Source: Batrachochytrium dendrobatidis JAM81 (taxonomy: Eukaryota > Chytridiomycota > Chytridiomycetes > Rhizophydiales). From it: a stretch of 64,000 bases of DNA. Every line of letters begins with the position of its first letter. Positions within the stretch are counted from its first letter, which is position 1. The notes under the pieces were generated by a model that worked only from the letters and a program-made list of their open reading frames with translations, was not told the origin of the DNA and made no database searches. The stretch is taken from assembly GCF_000203795.2 (NCBI RefSeq), contig NW_006281108.1, positions 439,868-503,867 on the forward strand, given 5' to 3'. Below are positions 11,815-23,149 of this stretch, in pieces. A program made the translations under genes and the position numbers.

Positions 11815-14800
11815 CTACAATCTAATCTCAACCCATCTGCATTGGTCTTGCATAGATTGAACATGGTTCAGTCTACATTGCTCATAAAAACTCACCCTGT
11901 GCCAGCCAATCATGCACACATTGAGTTTTTGAAGTAATGCCTTTTCGTTGGATCGCATTGTTTCTTGATCAATATGATCGCGTGCAATTTGCTCTGGACG
12001 TTTTGATTTCGTGGCTGATTGTAAAGTCTGCTGCGTATTTTGGATCTGAGAGTATTTAGGTTGCTGCACAGCTTGTTGTGGTGGTATTGGTGTTGGTTGA
12101 ATGGGCTCCTGCCATGCATAGTTAGGTGCTACTGCTGCCATTGGCTAATCTCGCATTCAAACAGTTAAATTCATCAACACCTACTTTCATGCACAATAAG
12201 ATGTATCGCCAAAAATACTCACTTGATTAAACTGCGAATGTGTTGTAGCACTTTGAAATACATTGTTTCTAGAATGTGCCATTGCAAGTCTACTATTTAT
12301 ATAGTCTTTCTGTTTTTCCTGGATCTGAATACGCTGACTCTCAATTTCTTGCTTTCCTGTTTGAATTTGTTGCTGGATCAAGTCTGCATTGGTCTGAATC
12401 TCCATGAGTTTTAATCTCTCGCGTGCTAAACAGATATATCCAGTAAACTCATTATAAATACTAGATCCATATATTCAGATTTCAACCATATTGAATACGT
12501 ACATGCTTCGCCATGAAGCAATGCTGCATTTCGGATCGTGCTCTCCATGTAACTTTTTTCTTCTTCAGCTACACTCTTTTCAATTTTCAGTCGAGTTTTG
12601 AGAGCTTCAACTCGTATCTTTTCAGCTCGTAAAACTGCTCGATCTCGATAAAGCTGGGCCATACCATCCTGTAAAGCTTGAACTTCGCTTTGCAGTGTAA
12701 ATTGTTCTAAAGTATGTCCATCAAAGTCAGTTTGGATAGCTGTTGATGGCATTGATGTTTGTTTCCACATATATCCAAGATTTATACTATACCAACGTGT
12801 TTCTCGTCTTCATAGCGAGACTTTGATAGCAATAGCTCTTGTTCAAGCTGGCGGTTAGCACGTTCCAGAGATGCTACGTGTGCTGCTTTACTGGCTAGCT
12901 TTTTTCTTTCATCAGATAAGCTAGCCATCATGGTCCTTCGCTCAAGCTCCCAGGAATCACGGCTATGATTCAATTCAGTTTGATCGTTTTGCAATTTTAA
13001 CATTAGCTCATACTTTTCTTGTTGAGTTTGTTCAATCTGAGCACTCAATCGCATTTTTTCTTTATGGATCAAGGACATGTCTTGTTCTTGTTTAAACGTT
13101 GTTTCTTTCAATGCAATTTCCATTCTATGCATGATTTCAAGCGTCTAAATGACTTGCAAGTTAATCACTCTGACTAATTCAAAATCACTGTGATTGGGCA
13201 ATCCAACAAAAATCTTCAATCTACGCAACGAATCTACCTTGGATTTATCATTTTCTATGCATTGTTTTTCTCTTTGTAAAGCTTCCAACTGATCATTAAC
13301 AAGACATTCTTTTTCTTTCAATGCGTTTTCTCTATCTGTAAGCAATGTGGAATGATCCCCATGGATTCGACTTTGCAAACCTCCAATGAGATTCGAGTTT
13401 GTTTCCAACTTTTCCGTCAATTCAGCAAGCTGGCGAGTATTTTCAGTATTGGAAACAATCTTTTGCATCTGTGCATACAAGCATATTAATAAAAGGCACG
13501 TTGAGCAACACCACAAAAGTTTATAATAAATCGGCAACCATCACCACTATTTTTACCTCGTCTAAATGAGCTTGTTTTAAATCACATATTTTCCTTTCAT
13601 ATTCTGTGCAAACTTTTTCCAATTCAGTTTGAGATTCTTTTTTGGTCTAGTTTTCATGATTAACAAAACATTCTATTCAAATAAATCATACACTTTTTTA
13701 ATTTTACATTAAAATCAAGTTGATATGCCTTACATTTTCAATATTGCCTTTTACTTGTGACATTTCAGTTTTGTGTTTGTCCTCGAGATCCTGGATTGCC
13801 TCGATGTGTTTCCTTTTAATTTCTTCAACTTCGTCAACGTGCTTTGTTTTCATTTCCATTTGTAAAATTGCACTCTAGTAATATGAATCACAAAATAATG
13901 AGTCGTGTTTTGTAGCCAAACAAGGTTTAAAGCGTAGCAATGATTTACATGTTTGCGCTCCTCATCGAGCTGTTCATTGAGCTGTTCAATTTTTTGTTCA
14001 GCCTTGTGCAAATTCTCCATGATAATCTCGAGTTTCTTTGGAGTAGCTTTTTTTGCGGACAATGATTCGACAGACAAGTTTACCAAAGATTTTTTCTTGG
14101 TATTTTCAAGGTGCTCTTTAAATACAATTATAAATTCATGTTAGCTTCAGGCACATTGACATAAAACGACAAATTGTATATTACCCTGTGATTTTAAAAC
14201 GACTGTTGTTTGTAATGCAGTGGATTGAATCCGAGGGGTTGGTGTTTTATGACTCGAGGATACAGCCAAATCCAATTTTTCTGATTCATCATCGTCGGTA
14301 TCACTAAGCACTGCCAGTGATGAAAGTGAATCTGATTTGAGCGTTTCTGCCTATCATTTTATTACTATTTTTGTTAGGTAATTTAGTTGTAGTTTCAAAA
14401 AATAAATAAACTGTATAACCAACAATAGTAAAATACAATGTGTGATGTTTGTTGCTCCTTGGCTGGCAGTAAAAACGGTATATGAGTGTCAATTTGTGAA
14501 TAAACCTGCGGCTGCGTCCAGCTATTTGAATTGGAATCTACTATTGGCAAGTTTTGGGGTGATTGATTTTGCTCAATCTCCACTGGTTTGCTCAATACTT
14601 TGGGACGATCGGTCAAAACTAGACACATCAAATGTATCTATGCATTAGCATCTTGGTTTGTTTTGCAACACATGCAATGACAATATGGTTTGAAATATAG
14701 TTTAATCTTACAAGGTAAACTGACAGGTGTTGAAGAAAGTGGAGTTGGATGTGCAATAGCTGTTTGAGTAGGAGATGCAAATACTGACGATCCTTTCATT

Positions 14801-16471
14801 AGTCCTGCAATCATATTCATAGGATCAGACATGTTGGTATTAACTGGTGCCGATGAATTAGGTCCTCGTCGTCGTCCACCGAATGGTTTGTTATCAAGCA
14901 TAAATGATGGCAGACCATCATTGTCATTTTTACTGGATTCATTTGAGATCGGTTTAGTTGTAGGATTAGTTGCGGCAAAAGATAAGGTTGGTACCATTTC
15001 ACTTGAATTCTTGGGTTGTAGCAGAGTGATATGCTGACTTGCATTCTTATCGCGTCCTAATCCATGCAAACCATCAGATTCAACTTTCAGTGGTACTGAA
15101 TTGTTTGGAACAAATGGCGTAAATACAGCTTTTGAACTCCGTGTGCTGGCAATTGGTGATGGTGATTTGAGAATTGAGGTGTCTTTTTCTATCAAAGATG
15201 ATGTAGCTGAAGCAGATGTGTTGATTACTGAATCAGTCTGCGCTGGCTTTAAATCAAGTTTTTTAGATTTTCCACCCCCAAGTCCCAACAGATCCAGCAT
15301 ATCATCATCTCCAATATCATCCATGTCCTGTGTTTAAAATCCAATTTAGTTTCAATACACTAGCAATACATTTGCAAGTTTTGATTTTAAAATACCTTTT
15401 TGATTACTGCTGGCTGATTTAATTTTTGACGGCGTCCTTGATTACGATTGTTTGCTGCATCAATTAAACTTTCACTTTCTGCTGTATCAAAAATACTATC
15501 GTGTTGTTTTGATTTGGTCTTATTTTCCATCAATGTGGTAGTTTGTGCTGGAAACGTTAGTGATGATTGGTCCGAGGATGGGTTTAAAAACGATTTGCCT
15601 TTTGTTGTTTCTGTATCTTCGGGATTAGTTGTGCCAAGTATGGTGGAGGAGTTCCAAGAAGGGGTTGATGGTTTTATTTCAACGGAATCTTTGATTAGTT
15701 CTGTTCGAAATGAAGACTCCTTTATGGCAGATTGAGCACTTGCTGAACCAGCGCGCCTTCCACTGCTAGCACTAGTGCTATTCTTTGGTTTTCCAAATAG
15801 TTGCGAATCCATATCATCCATGTCTTGTAATGACGATAGAATGTTATTCAAGTCATCATTGTCATTTTTTTGGCTTGCCAGTTTGTTGGTTGGTACTGAT
15901 GGATGTTCATGTAAAAAGCCACCACTGTTGTTTATAGATGCCGGTTTTGGCATGGCTGATATAGTCATGGGTTTTACTGTTGTTCGTGGCATAGATGATT
16001 TTGATTGTGGTATATCATGGGTTAAAGTGTGGCCAGATGGAGCGATATCCTATGTAGATTCATGGGGTTGATTTCAAATATATAACAATGATAAATGATA
16101 CTGATTCGATCTCACTTGTATAAAATCATTAAACATTTATAAATGTATTTACAGTAGACCTACTTTGACTGATGGGACAGTTTCTGCAACTATCAACAAT
16201 CAATTTACAGTATTAGTGAAATATACCAAGCATAGCTTCAATAGATAAACAGCATACCATAGCTGGGTGTACTTGGCTTGGACCTTCTTGAAGTTTTATT
16301 CTTACTGCTATCACTGCCCAGACCAAGAATATCAGCAAAATCGTCTTCTAAATCCAAATCAAGTTTTCCAGCGGGTTTGTTATTACTACCGACAGGAATT
16401 AGCCCACCAGTAAGTGCAGATGAGCCTGAAGATATCCACGGACTACCATTTGATTCTGGTGGAAAGTTCAT
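11815..16471 (-). CDS. FBF1-like coiled-coil protein (centriole/basal-body distal appendage)
   Basis: A long multi-exon gene. The N-terminal half is low-complexity and Ser/Thr/Pro-rich. It contains four spaced motifs of an acidic-hydrophobic block followed by a basic RR patch: DDFADILGLGSD, DMDDMDSQLFGKPKN, DDDMLDLLGLGGGK and LDNKPFGGRRRGPN. From about 14140 down to 12190 the exons encode heptad-rich coiled coil: HKAEQKIEQLNEQLDEERKH; RTMMASLSDERKKLASKAAH; LRAEKIRVEALKTRLKIEK. A short tail with LLQKLNVCMIGWHR and a last exon WVEIRL end at 11815. Layout and motif types match animal Fas-binding factor 1, which links distal appendages and IFT to the cilium base. That fits a fungus with a flagellated zoospore. 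Other long coiled-coil centrosomal proteins are the alternative. Exon borders in the coiled-coil part are approximate. The ATG at 16471 opens MNFPPESNGSPW. Confidence 0.6.
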
Positions 16472-17275
16472 ATTTCAATATGTTAAATTATAGCGTTTTA
16501 TACACGATGCATTCAAGTTTTAGTTTAAATTGAGCACGTTCATGAATTGAGATATTATAACGACACGTCCAACTTTACAGCAATATTCACGTAAAATGAA
16601 ACAAGAGTTGAAATGTCAAAGTTGACCATCAGTTGAAACATTGACAATGTATTCAATAAGAATAGAGTTGATTTTTAATGTTTCCAATTTTGATAGTTTA
16701 TTTGATGAGAATGCACGCAGTGAGATTAGACGAGCCATTCAATTATGGAATTTCAGAAAATGTTCGGTGCAATAAAGTCTAAAATCGGATATTCAAGTTT
16801 TTTGATAAGTTGAGCACTCGCTTATAACACACACTTTTGTGGTTTAATGCGAGTCTTCACTAGAGAAACTCTTGTGTGTCTAGTCAATGCACTGATTGCA
16901 AGTCTCATTCCAACATGCTTGCATCAGCACTTGTTTCCACTCAGTTTTCAAACACTCGAGCTCATCACGTGTTGAGATCTTTCACGAATGAACAGCAAAT
17001 AGTTGGAATCTTCAACTTGCAGTTGGACTTGCAGTTTAATCAAAAGGTGTTGTCAAGGCATTAATACATATGAATTCATACTGCAGTTGAATGGAAACTA
17101 TACGCTTGGTTTACATGGTTTCTATCTGACAGCATTAAAATATTAAGCATCTGTCATTTGACTTGGTTTCCAACTATTAATGAATATGAACAGTCTAGTC
17201 TTATTAAACCCTAAACTATTTTTGTATATTCAACTTGTGTTTATTCGAATAGGTGATTTCTTCAACATTTACGTC
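16472..17275. other. Divergent intergenic region between the FBF1-like gene and SEL1L
   Basis: About 800 bp without a credible gene. It holds one inverted-repeat terminus at 16574 (listed separately). It also holds a stretch near 16778 (TAAAATCGGATATTCAAG) that nearly matches 49762. Open frames at 16876 and 17180 upstream of the SEL1L ATG have no recognisable features. Promoters of both genes should lie here. Confidence 0.5.
16574..16605 (+). mobile_element. Solitary inverted-repeat element terminus
   Basis: The sequence TTTACAGCAATATTCACGTA followed by AAATGAAACA is a near-perfect left terminus of the dispersed family. I could not find the opposite terminus within the next kilobase, so the copy is truncated or the right end has decayed. 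Confidence 0.6.
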
Positions 17276-20200
17276 ATGGTAAAGTGGTTCCTATTGCTGC
17301 TTCTCTTGGGATTCCAAGTTCAGGGTCAGAATGAGAATGGACCACAAGATACTGTCATCACTGACGAGCATTCTCAACAGGTGTTTCAGGTAATATCCCC
17401 GGTTTGGAGTGTGTTTAATTTATGCCTGGATAGTGCTGGATTGGTTTGCCTTTGCAAAATCTTATTGTTGTCATGGCTCAATTCTTAACCATTCCATTGT
17501 ACTTGAATCGTTAGAATATCGAGCCAAAAGTCTCGTTTCCTGGATCTGAATCCAGTCAAACTGGTACGTATCTATTTTTCATAATGATCCAAAGTCTTGT
17601 TATAAACGTTGACAGTTATTCGATTGCTACGGTTTTTTCAACCAGATGAAGCTGCCAATTTATACGCGGATGCGATTGGTATTCTCGAGTCGCTTGCTCC
17701 AAAAAATCTGATTAAATCAAATCGACAAAATACAAAGGCGTATGGAGCAGCTACAGAACAGAATCAGCTTGAGCAAATGGAGGATTTGCTGAATGATCTT
17801 GTTGGATTGATTGGTCGATTATTTTATTCCCGAGTATCATGGATTCGCAATCTTTTTACCTTTACCTTGCATACTCCTGTACATTTTAAGCCCGAAACTG
17901 ATTCTCACGTTGATTTTGACAACGAAAATCAAATGATTCGTGATGGAAATATCGATATTCCTTTGATTGAAGAGTCAGACTCGCCTGCATTGAAACGAGC
18001 CAAAGCTGTCAAATGGCTGTATGTTGCAGCATTTCAAATGGATAGTTTGCCTGCTCTCAAGACTCTTGGTGATATGTATTTGTTTAGTGAATTTGGACAC
18101 CAGAGAAATGCAACCGCTGCCTTTCAGTTTTATCTGGCTCTTGCCACAAAAGGAGATCCACACGGACAATTTATTGTTGGTAAAATGTACGCTACTGGGG
18201 TTGGGATTCAACGCAATTATCCAAAGGTATTTTTCATGACCGTTCTCTACTGTGCTGAAATATAGTTGGTATTTATTCAATGCCTTTTATAGGCACTTGT
18301 ATATATGACGTTTTCTTCGCTTGGAAACTATTTACTTGCACATCAAACTCTTGGCTACTGGCACGCTGTAGGAATTACTATGCCTAAAGATTGCGAATCA
18401 GCCGGCTGGCATTATTCTGTGGTTGCCTCGGCAGGTGATGAATGCTGGTACTTTTTGATTGTGGGGTTTGCTTGGTTACTAAAATGGGTGCCATGTTTTA
18501 TCTATTTTCTACTAGGCGTTGAGCAGTTTCGTGATGGCCCATTAGGAGGAAGAGTGTTTCCCGAACATCCACTTCGCCTATTTGAAAAAGAAGGTGGCAT
18601 TTTTGGTGAAGGTGCAAGTGGATCTGAAAGTCATGGCAAGCGAAAAACGAATGCAGGCATCCTCAGTAATGATGACATTTTGACATTTTATCGTCTCCAG
18701 GCAGAAACGGGAGATCCATACGCCCAAGTATGTAAAGGAATTTTGTTGATTTAACCAACCGTTTTGACTGACTTTATTTGGATCCCAGCTTATTACTGCC
18801 CAGCTATATTATCAAGGAACAGACACGACTGAAAAAGACTATTCCAAAGCATTAAAGTTTTTTGAGCGTGCTGCCAATCAGCATCCAGGCATGGCTGCCA
18901 TTAATTCAGCAGACGTGTCTCAGACTACACTTCAAGCTGCACGGTCTGCAGCAAAGGCAGCAGGATTTCTTGGTGTCATGCACAGTCGAGGCGAAGGTGT
19001 TGAGGTGGATTTGGTCAAGGCACGCATGTGGTACGAGCGTGGTGTGGCTCAGGATGGTGCTGCAAGTTTTACTGGCCTTGGTGTTATGTACATGAAGGGT
19101 TTGGGCGGACTTCCTAAAGACGAAGCAAAAGGAGTCAAACTTTTTGAGCAAGGCGTAGCGCATGATAATGCCGATGCCATGGTATATCTGGCCGAGCATC
19201 TTATGAGTATGTATTTGGCCAAGTTGTTTTTGAATTGATGCACAAATACTTATGCCGTGATCTCTTCATTTAGAGGCACCTCGCGTGGATCTTACTCAAG
19301 TTACCAAGTTGCTGAACAAAGCGGCTCAAACGAGCAATTTGCTTGCTTACTATCACATGGGTCGTATGTTTCTTAAAGGCCAAGGGGTAGTCACAAACTG
19401 TAAATTTGCGCTTACTTATTTGAAAACCGTATCTGAGCGTGCCAACTGGAAAGATACCGCTTTGAGTGATGCAGAAGAAGCCTTGGAGAGAGGTGATCGT
19501 GAAACAGCTTTCCTGCATTATCTCTTTGCTGCTGAGCGTGGGTATGAAGTGGCTCAAGCCAATGCAGCATGGATGCTGGATCGTGGAATGTACACTCCAT
19601 CTACATCTCTTTTATGGATGGACGAAAAACTTGCTGACCCATATGAATTTGCCATGCATTTGTGGAATCGTGCTTCCAACCAGGGCAACGACGATGCTCG
19701 CGTCAAAATTGGCGATTACTTTTACTATGGTCTTGGAATGAAAGGCTTGCCTAGTACTCACAGGGATGATGCGGACGAAGAATCATTTGAAACAGTTTAC
19801 AAGCCATCGTTGATAGAGAGACTGCTAGGTGTTACATTTATCTTTGACAAGGCGCGTGTATCAAGACCTAGCTATGAGCGTGCTGCTACATACTACCAAG
19901 TAGCAGCCGAGACAGAATATTCATCTATTGCCATGTATAATCTAGGGTATATGCATGAGCACGGACTGGGTGCAATCAAGGATCTTCATCTTGCAAAGCG
20001 ATGGTATGACATGGCTTTGTCCACCAACCCTTCAGCATTTATTGCTGTTCATATTGCACTTTCAGGCTTGATGATCAAATGGGGTGTGGCATATATACTT
20101 GGTGTGATTGGATTCAAATCAATTGGAGTTGATGAAGCTGATACCTTGACTACACACCACTCGGTTGTGGATGAAGCACCACTTCCACCTCCATCGTCCA

Positions 20201-20745
20201 GCTCTCATACAGAGGAAGTTGAGATGGATGATAACCTTGTATCGGGCAATCTGTTTGCCATTTTGCTATTTCTGGCAGCAACAGGGCTTATGTTTTGGCG
20301 AAATCGATTGGAACATCAGCACCGGGCGGAAGAGGCAGCAGCAGCACAACAGGCAGCAAGATTGGCTGAAAATCAAAATGTACCCGCTGCTGCACATACT
20401 GCAATGGAACACACTCAACAAGCCACTGCTTTTCCTGACGAATTATCATCTGCTCCAAAAATGACACGAGAGACTCGGAATGTTTCTGCCCAGTCCACAT
20501 CTAAATCCGGGATGGAGCACACCTTGCCGGTTGCATCAGGTTCTGAATCAGCACAGCCATCTGATTCTACGAGTATTGAATCGAATATGAATCATCAGTC
20601 TGCCTCGGTCGACTATTCACTCAATTCTACACGATCCGCCTTTTTAAAAGCAGCAGAATTGCGAAAACGTGTAGTGGAGCACCAGCAAGTAGATGATCAA
20701 AGTAAACACACAAAGGGTACAGATGAATCTGACCACAATGAATGA
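17276..20745 (+). CDS. HRD3: SEL1L/HRD3 ER-associated degradation adaptor
   Basis: Seven exons (17276-17389, 17515-17563, 17616-18226, 18293-18434, 18516-18727, 18789-19206, 19274-20745) close in phase to 1005 aa. The N-terminus MVKWFLLLLLLGFQVQG is a clear signal peptide. The luminal part is built of Sel1 repeats, for example GDPHGQFIVGKMYATGVGI, GAASFTGLGVMYMKGLGG, LLAYYHMGRMFLKGQGV and SSIAMYNLGYMHEHGLGA. A single transmembrane helix, LFAILLFLAATGLMFW, lies near residues 840-858. It is followed by a basic, Ala/Gln-rich, then Ser-rich cytosolic tail of about 145 aa. This is the architecture of Hrd3/SEL1L, the luminal receptor that delivers misfolded glycoproteins to the Hrd1 ubiquitin ligase. 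The ATG at 17276 was chosen because it starts the signal peptide exactly. Confidence 0.9.
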
Positions 20746-20881
20746 TATGATTAGTTTTAATGTTGTTTTTGATTTGAAAAGTTTAAAATCTGGTAGTTTA
20801 TTCCAAAGTAATAAAGATGAACAAATAGCCCTAAAATGTGAGATGATGCCAAAAAGTGCGCCTCATAGCGCTGCATACAAT

Positions 20882-22910
20882 CTATTCCCGAACAAATGTC
20901 GGAATGTCATTGTCTGTTATCGGGTTTTCAGGGTAAAGCTTGATTGTTTTTTCTGCAAGATGTTTCCACTCCTTGGCAATACTAATTGGACCAGCACCCA
21001 TAAGAGCAGCAGCTCCGCGAAGTAAAATGCATGTACGAACTGCCATGATAAGGTGTTCTGGGATTGACTTTGTGGCATCTTTTTCGTTTAGATATTCAAG
21101 ATATTTTTGGAGACTCATGCCTAGTCCATTCCAACACAGATCAATGCAGTGAATGGTTGGGTAACGTTAGTTGAGAGATTCTAAATTCGAGTCAAGATTG
21201 CAATTGAATGTCCAAATCTACCTTCACAAGCTTCTTCATCATCACGATCTAATCCAATGACAGCGGTTTTATAAAGCACATGATCGTCGTTTTTTTCAGT
21301 TTGGAATCCAAGAGCCTTGACGAATGAAATGGTTTCGTTTTTGACACCTTCGCCCTTTTCAAGCAATAGCATCAATTCGGCAAGCTGGCGACGTTCTTTT
21401 TTGGTAAGCATCTTGACTTGTCCGTAATCAATCAGTCCAATCTTGCCGTTGGGCAAAATCAAAATATTTCCAGCTTGATGATTATGCAATATAAAAATGT
21501 GAATGGCATTAGCTGATTGACGTGGCAAAACAAAACATTACATTTTTAGAATCACATTCACTAACGATGGGGATCGCCGTTAAAAATGCCATCGATAAGT
21601 ATTTCTTTTCCGTGAACCTCCACTAAAGTTTTGAAAATATTTTTGATATCGATTGGTTTTTGAGCATACGGAATGTTTGGAGCGATCCACCCGAGTGTCC
21701 AGTTGTAGATTCCGGCCATAGTGGACCAACTGACATCAGCAACCGTGTAGATTGAGTTTCGAACACCCATCCATGTTGTGAATTTTCCAGTCTGCAGCAC
21801 ATCCAAAGTGGTGCCGAGTCGACGAGCAATGCGTTGTGCATCAACAATGACGGCGTCAATAAGCTTTACGCCCGGAATGTATTCCATGACAAGAACGTCC
21901 TTGTTGCTGAATTCCTTGATGGGTTTTGGAATCACAACATTTTTGTAAAATGGCATGATATTCTTGCGTACAGTATCTAAAGCCCAAGCTTCCTTGTCAA
22001 AATAAAATTCCTCCAAAACTTGTCGTTCAAGTTCGTCCATTGCAGGAATCTGTTCTGGCTGAGCAAGTTTTGCAAACTAGTCATGCAAATCAAACCAAAA
22101 TCAGTAGTGGCCAGTTAATTTTATAGACAGATTGATGTTGCCATCTAGCATTAACATGTTTGGAAATGGGATTGATAAAATGTCATGTCATACCTGTTTG
22201 CTAGTAACAATGTCTTGCCGAAAAAGAGAGTCTGCATCTGGATACTGGATCTTGACCACCACAACACGGCCATCGTACAGTTTGGCTTTATGAACCTGAC
22301 CGATAGAAGCTGCTCCAATAGACACGTCATCGAATTCAGCAAACATGCTGTTGATAGAACGCCCAAGAGCATTTTCAATAATCAAGCGAGCTTCAGTCCC
22401 ACTCAAAGCAGGTACTCGATCCAATAACTCAGAAAAATAGTTGCGATAGATTTCTGGAGCAATATCTTTGCGAGTGGCAAGAATCTGGCCTAGTTTGATA
22501 TATATGCCACGCAGTTCCAAGAGCAGAGCCAAAACCTGTGGAGCATATTGCTGATGTAATTCGTTCCAAGCCTTTTCCTTGATCTCATCAGAAGAGTCTT
22601 TCAGTCTCCATTCCTGAATGCGATATTGTAGATAAATGGGACCCATTTTACGCCAAAAAAAAGTGGATCGCTCAAGTTTTTGAAAAATAAGTGGATCTTG
22701 GACATACTCGATGGTAGAAACAGCCATAACAGCACCTAACAAGAACATGGATGTATTTTTAAAAAACAGGCCTATTCTTGGACCATTAGAAGAATGGGAT
22801 TGATGAGCAGTACTCAATGAGCGAGTGGAAACGAGTGTAGAAGCAATTGATTTTTTACTAGCAGCGAATGGCTGCATTCGCCATATAGTTCTGATTATAG
22901 ATAATGCCAT
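20882..22910 (-). CDS. ABC1/ADCK (UbiB-family) atypical kinase, mitochondrial
   Basis: Four exons. The start at 22910 opens MALSIIRTIWRM and an Arg/Ser-rich stretch with no acidic residues (ASTLVSTRSLSTAHQ): a likely mitochondrial presequence. A hydrophobic segment (TSMFLLGAVMAVSTIEYV) follows. Family motifs are GIYIKLGQILATRKDI (KxGQ), the Ala-rich nucleotide loop GAASIGQVHKAKL, VVVVKIQYPD (the Lys equivalent), and ELERQVLEEFYFDKEA. The catalytic DPHPGNILILP is restored only when the intron with donor GTTAGT after GATCCCCATC is removed. The DFG-like IGLIDYGQVK follows. The final exon EGMSLQKYLEYLNEKDAT runs to the stop at 20882. Length is about 590 aa. It looks closest to the ADCK1/ADCK5 (yeast Mcp2-like) branch rather than Coq8, but this is inference. 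An upstream in-frame extension lacks an ATG. Confidence 0.85.
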
Positions 22911-23149
22911 GACTTTAGTTTTCTTTTGAGAAAACCTTGAATTCAAACATCGATACTCAAATATTCAACCGAGAGTGGACAACTCAACCCGTGTCAATGC
23001 TCGAGTAAGACGTATGGATTGACGATCTGTTCATATTAGAGAATCCATGCAAGATGACGATGATTATCAAAGTGAAATTGCAGTCATTTCAGTAACACCA
23101 AGACTATAAGACGCACGGACATTTGAATTTCTTTCCTTCACCAACAAAA

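Noticed and set aside
22911..22946. Upstream start for the ADCK-like kinase
   Set aside because: The frame extends but begins at TTG. The ATG at 22910 starts a better mitochondrial presequence.
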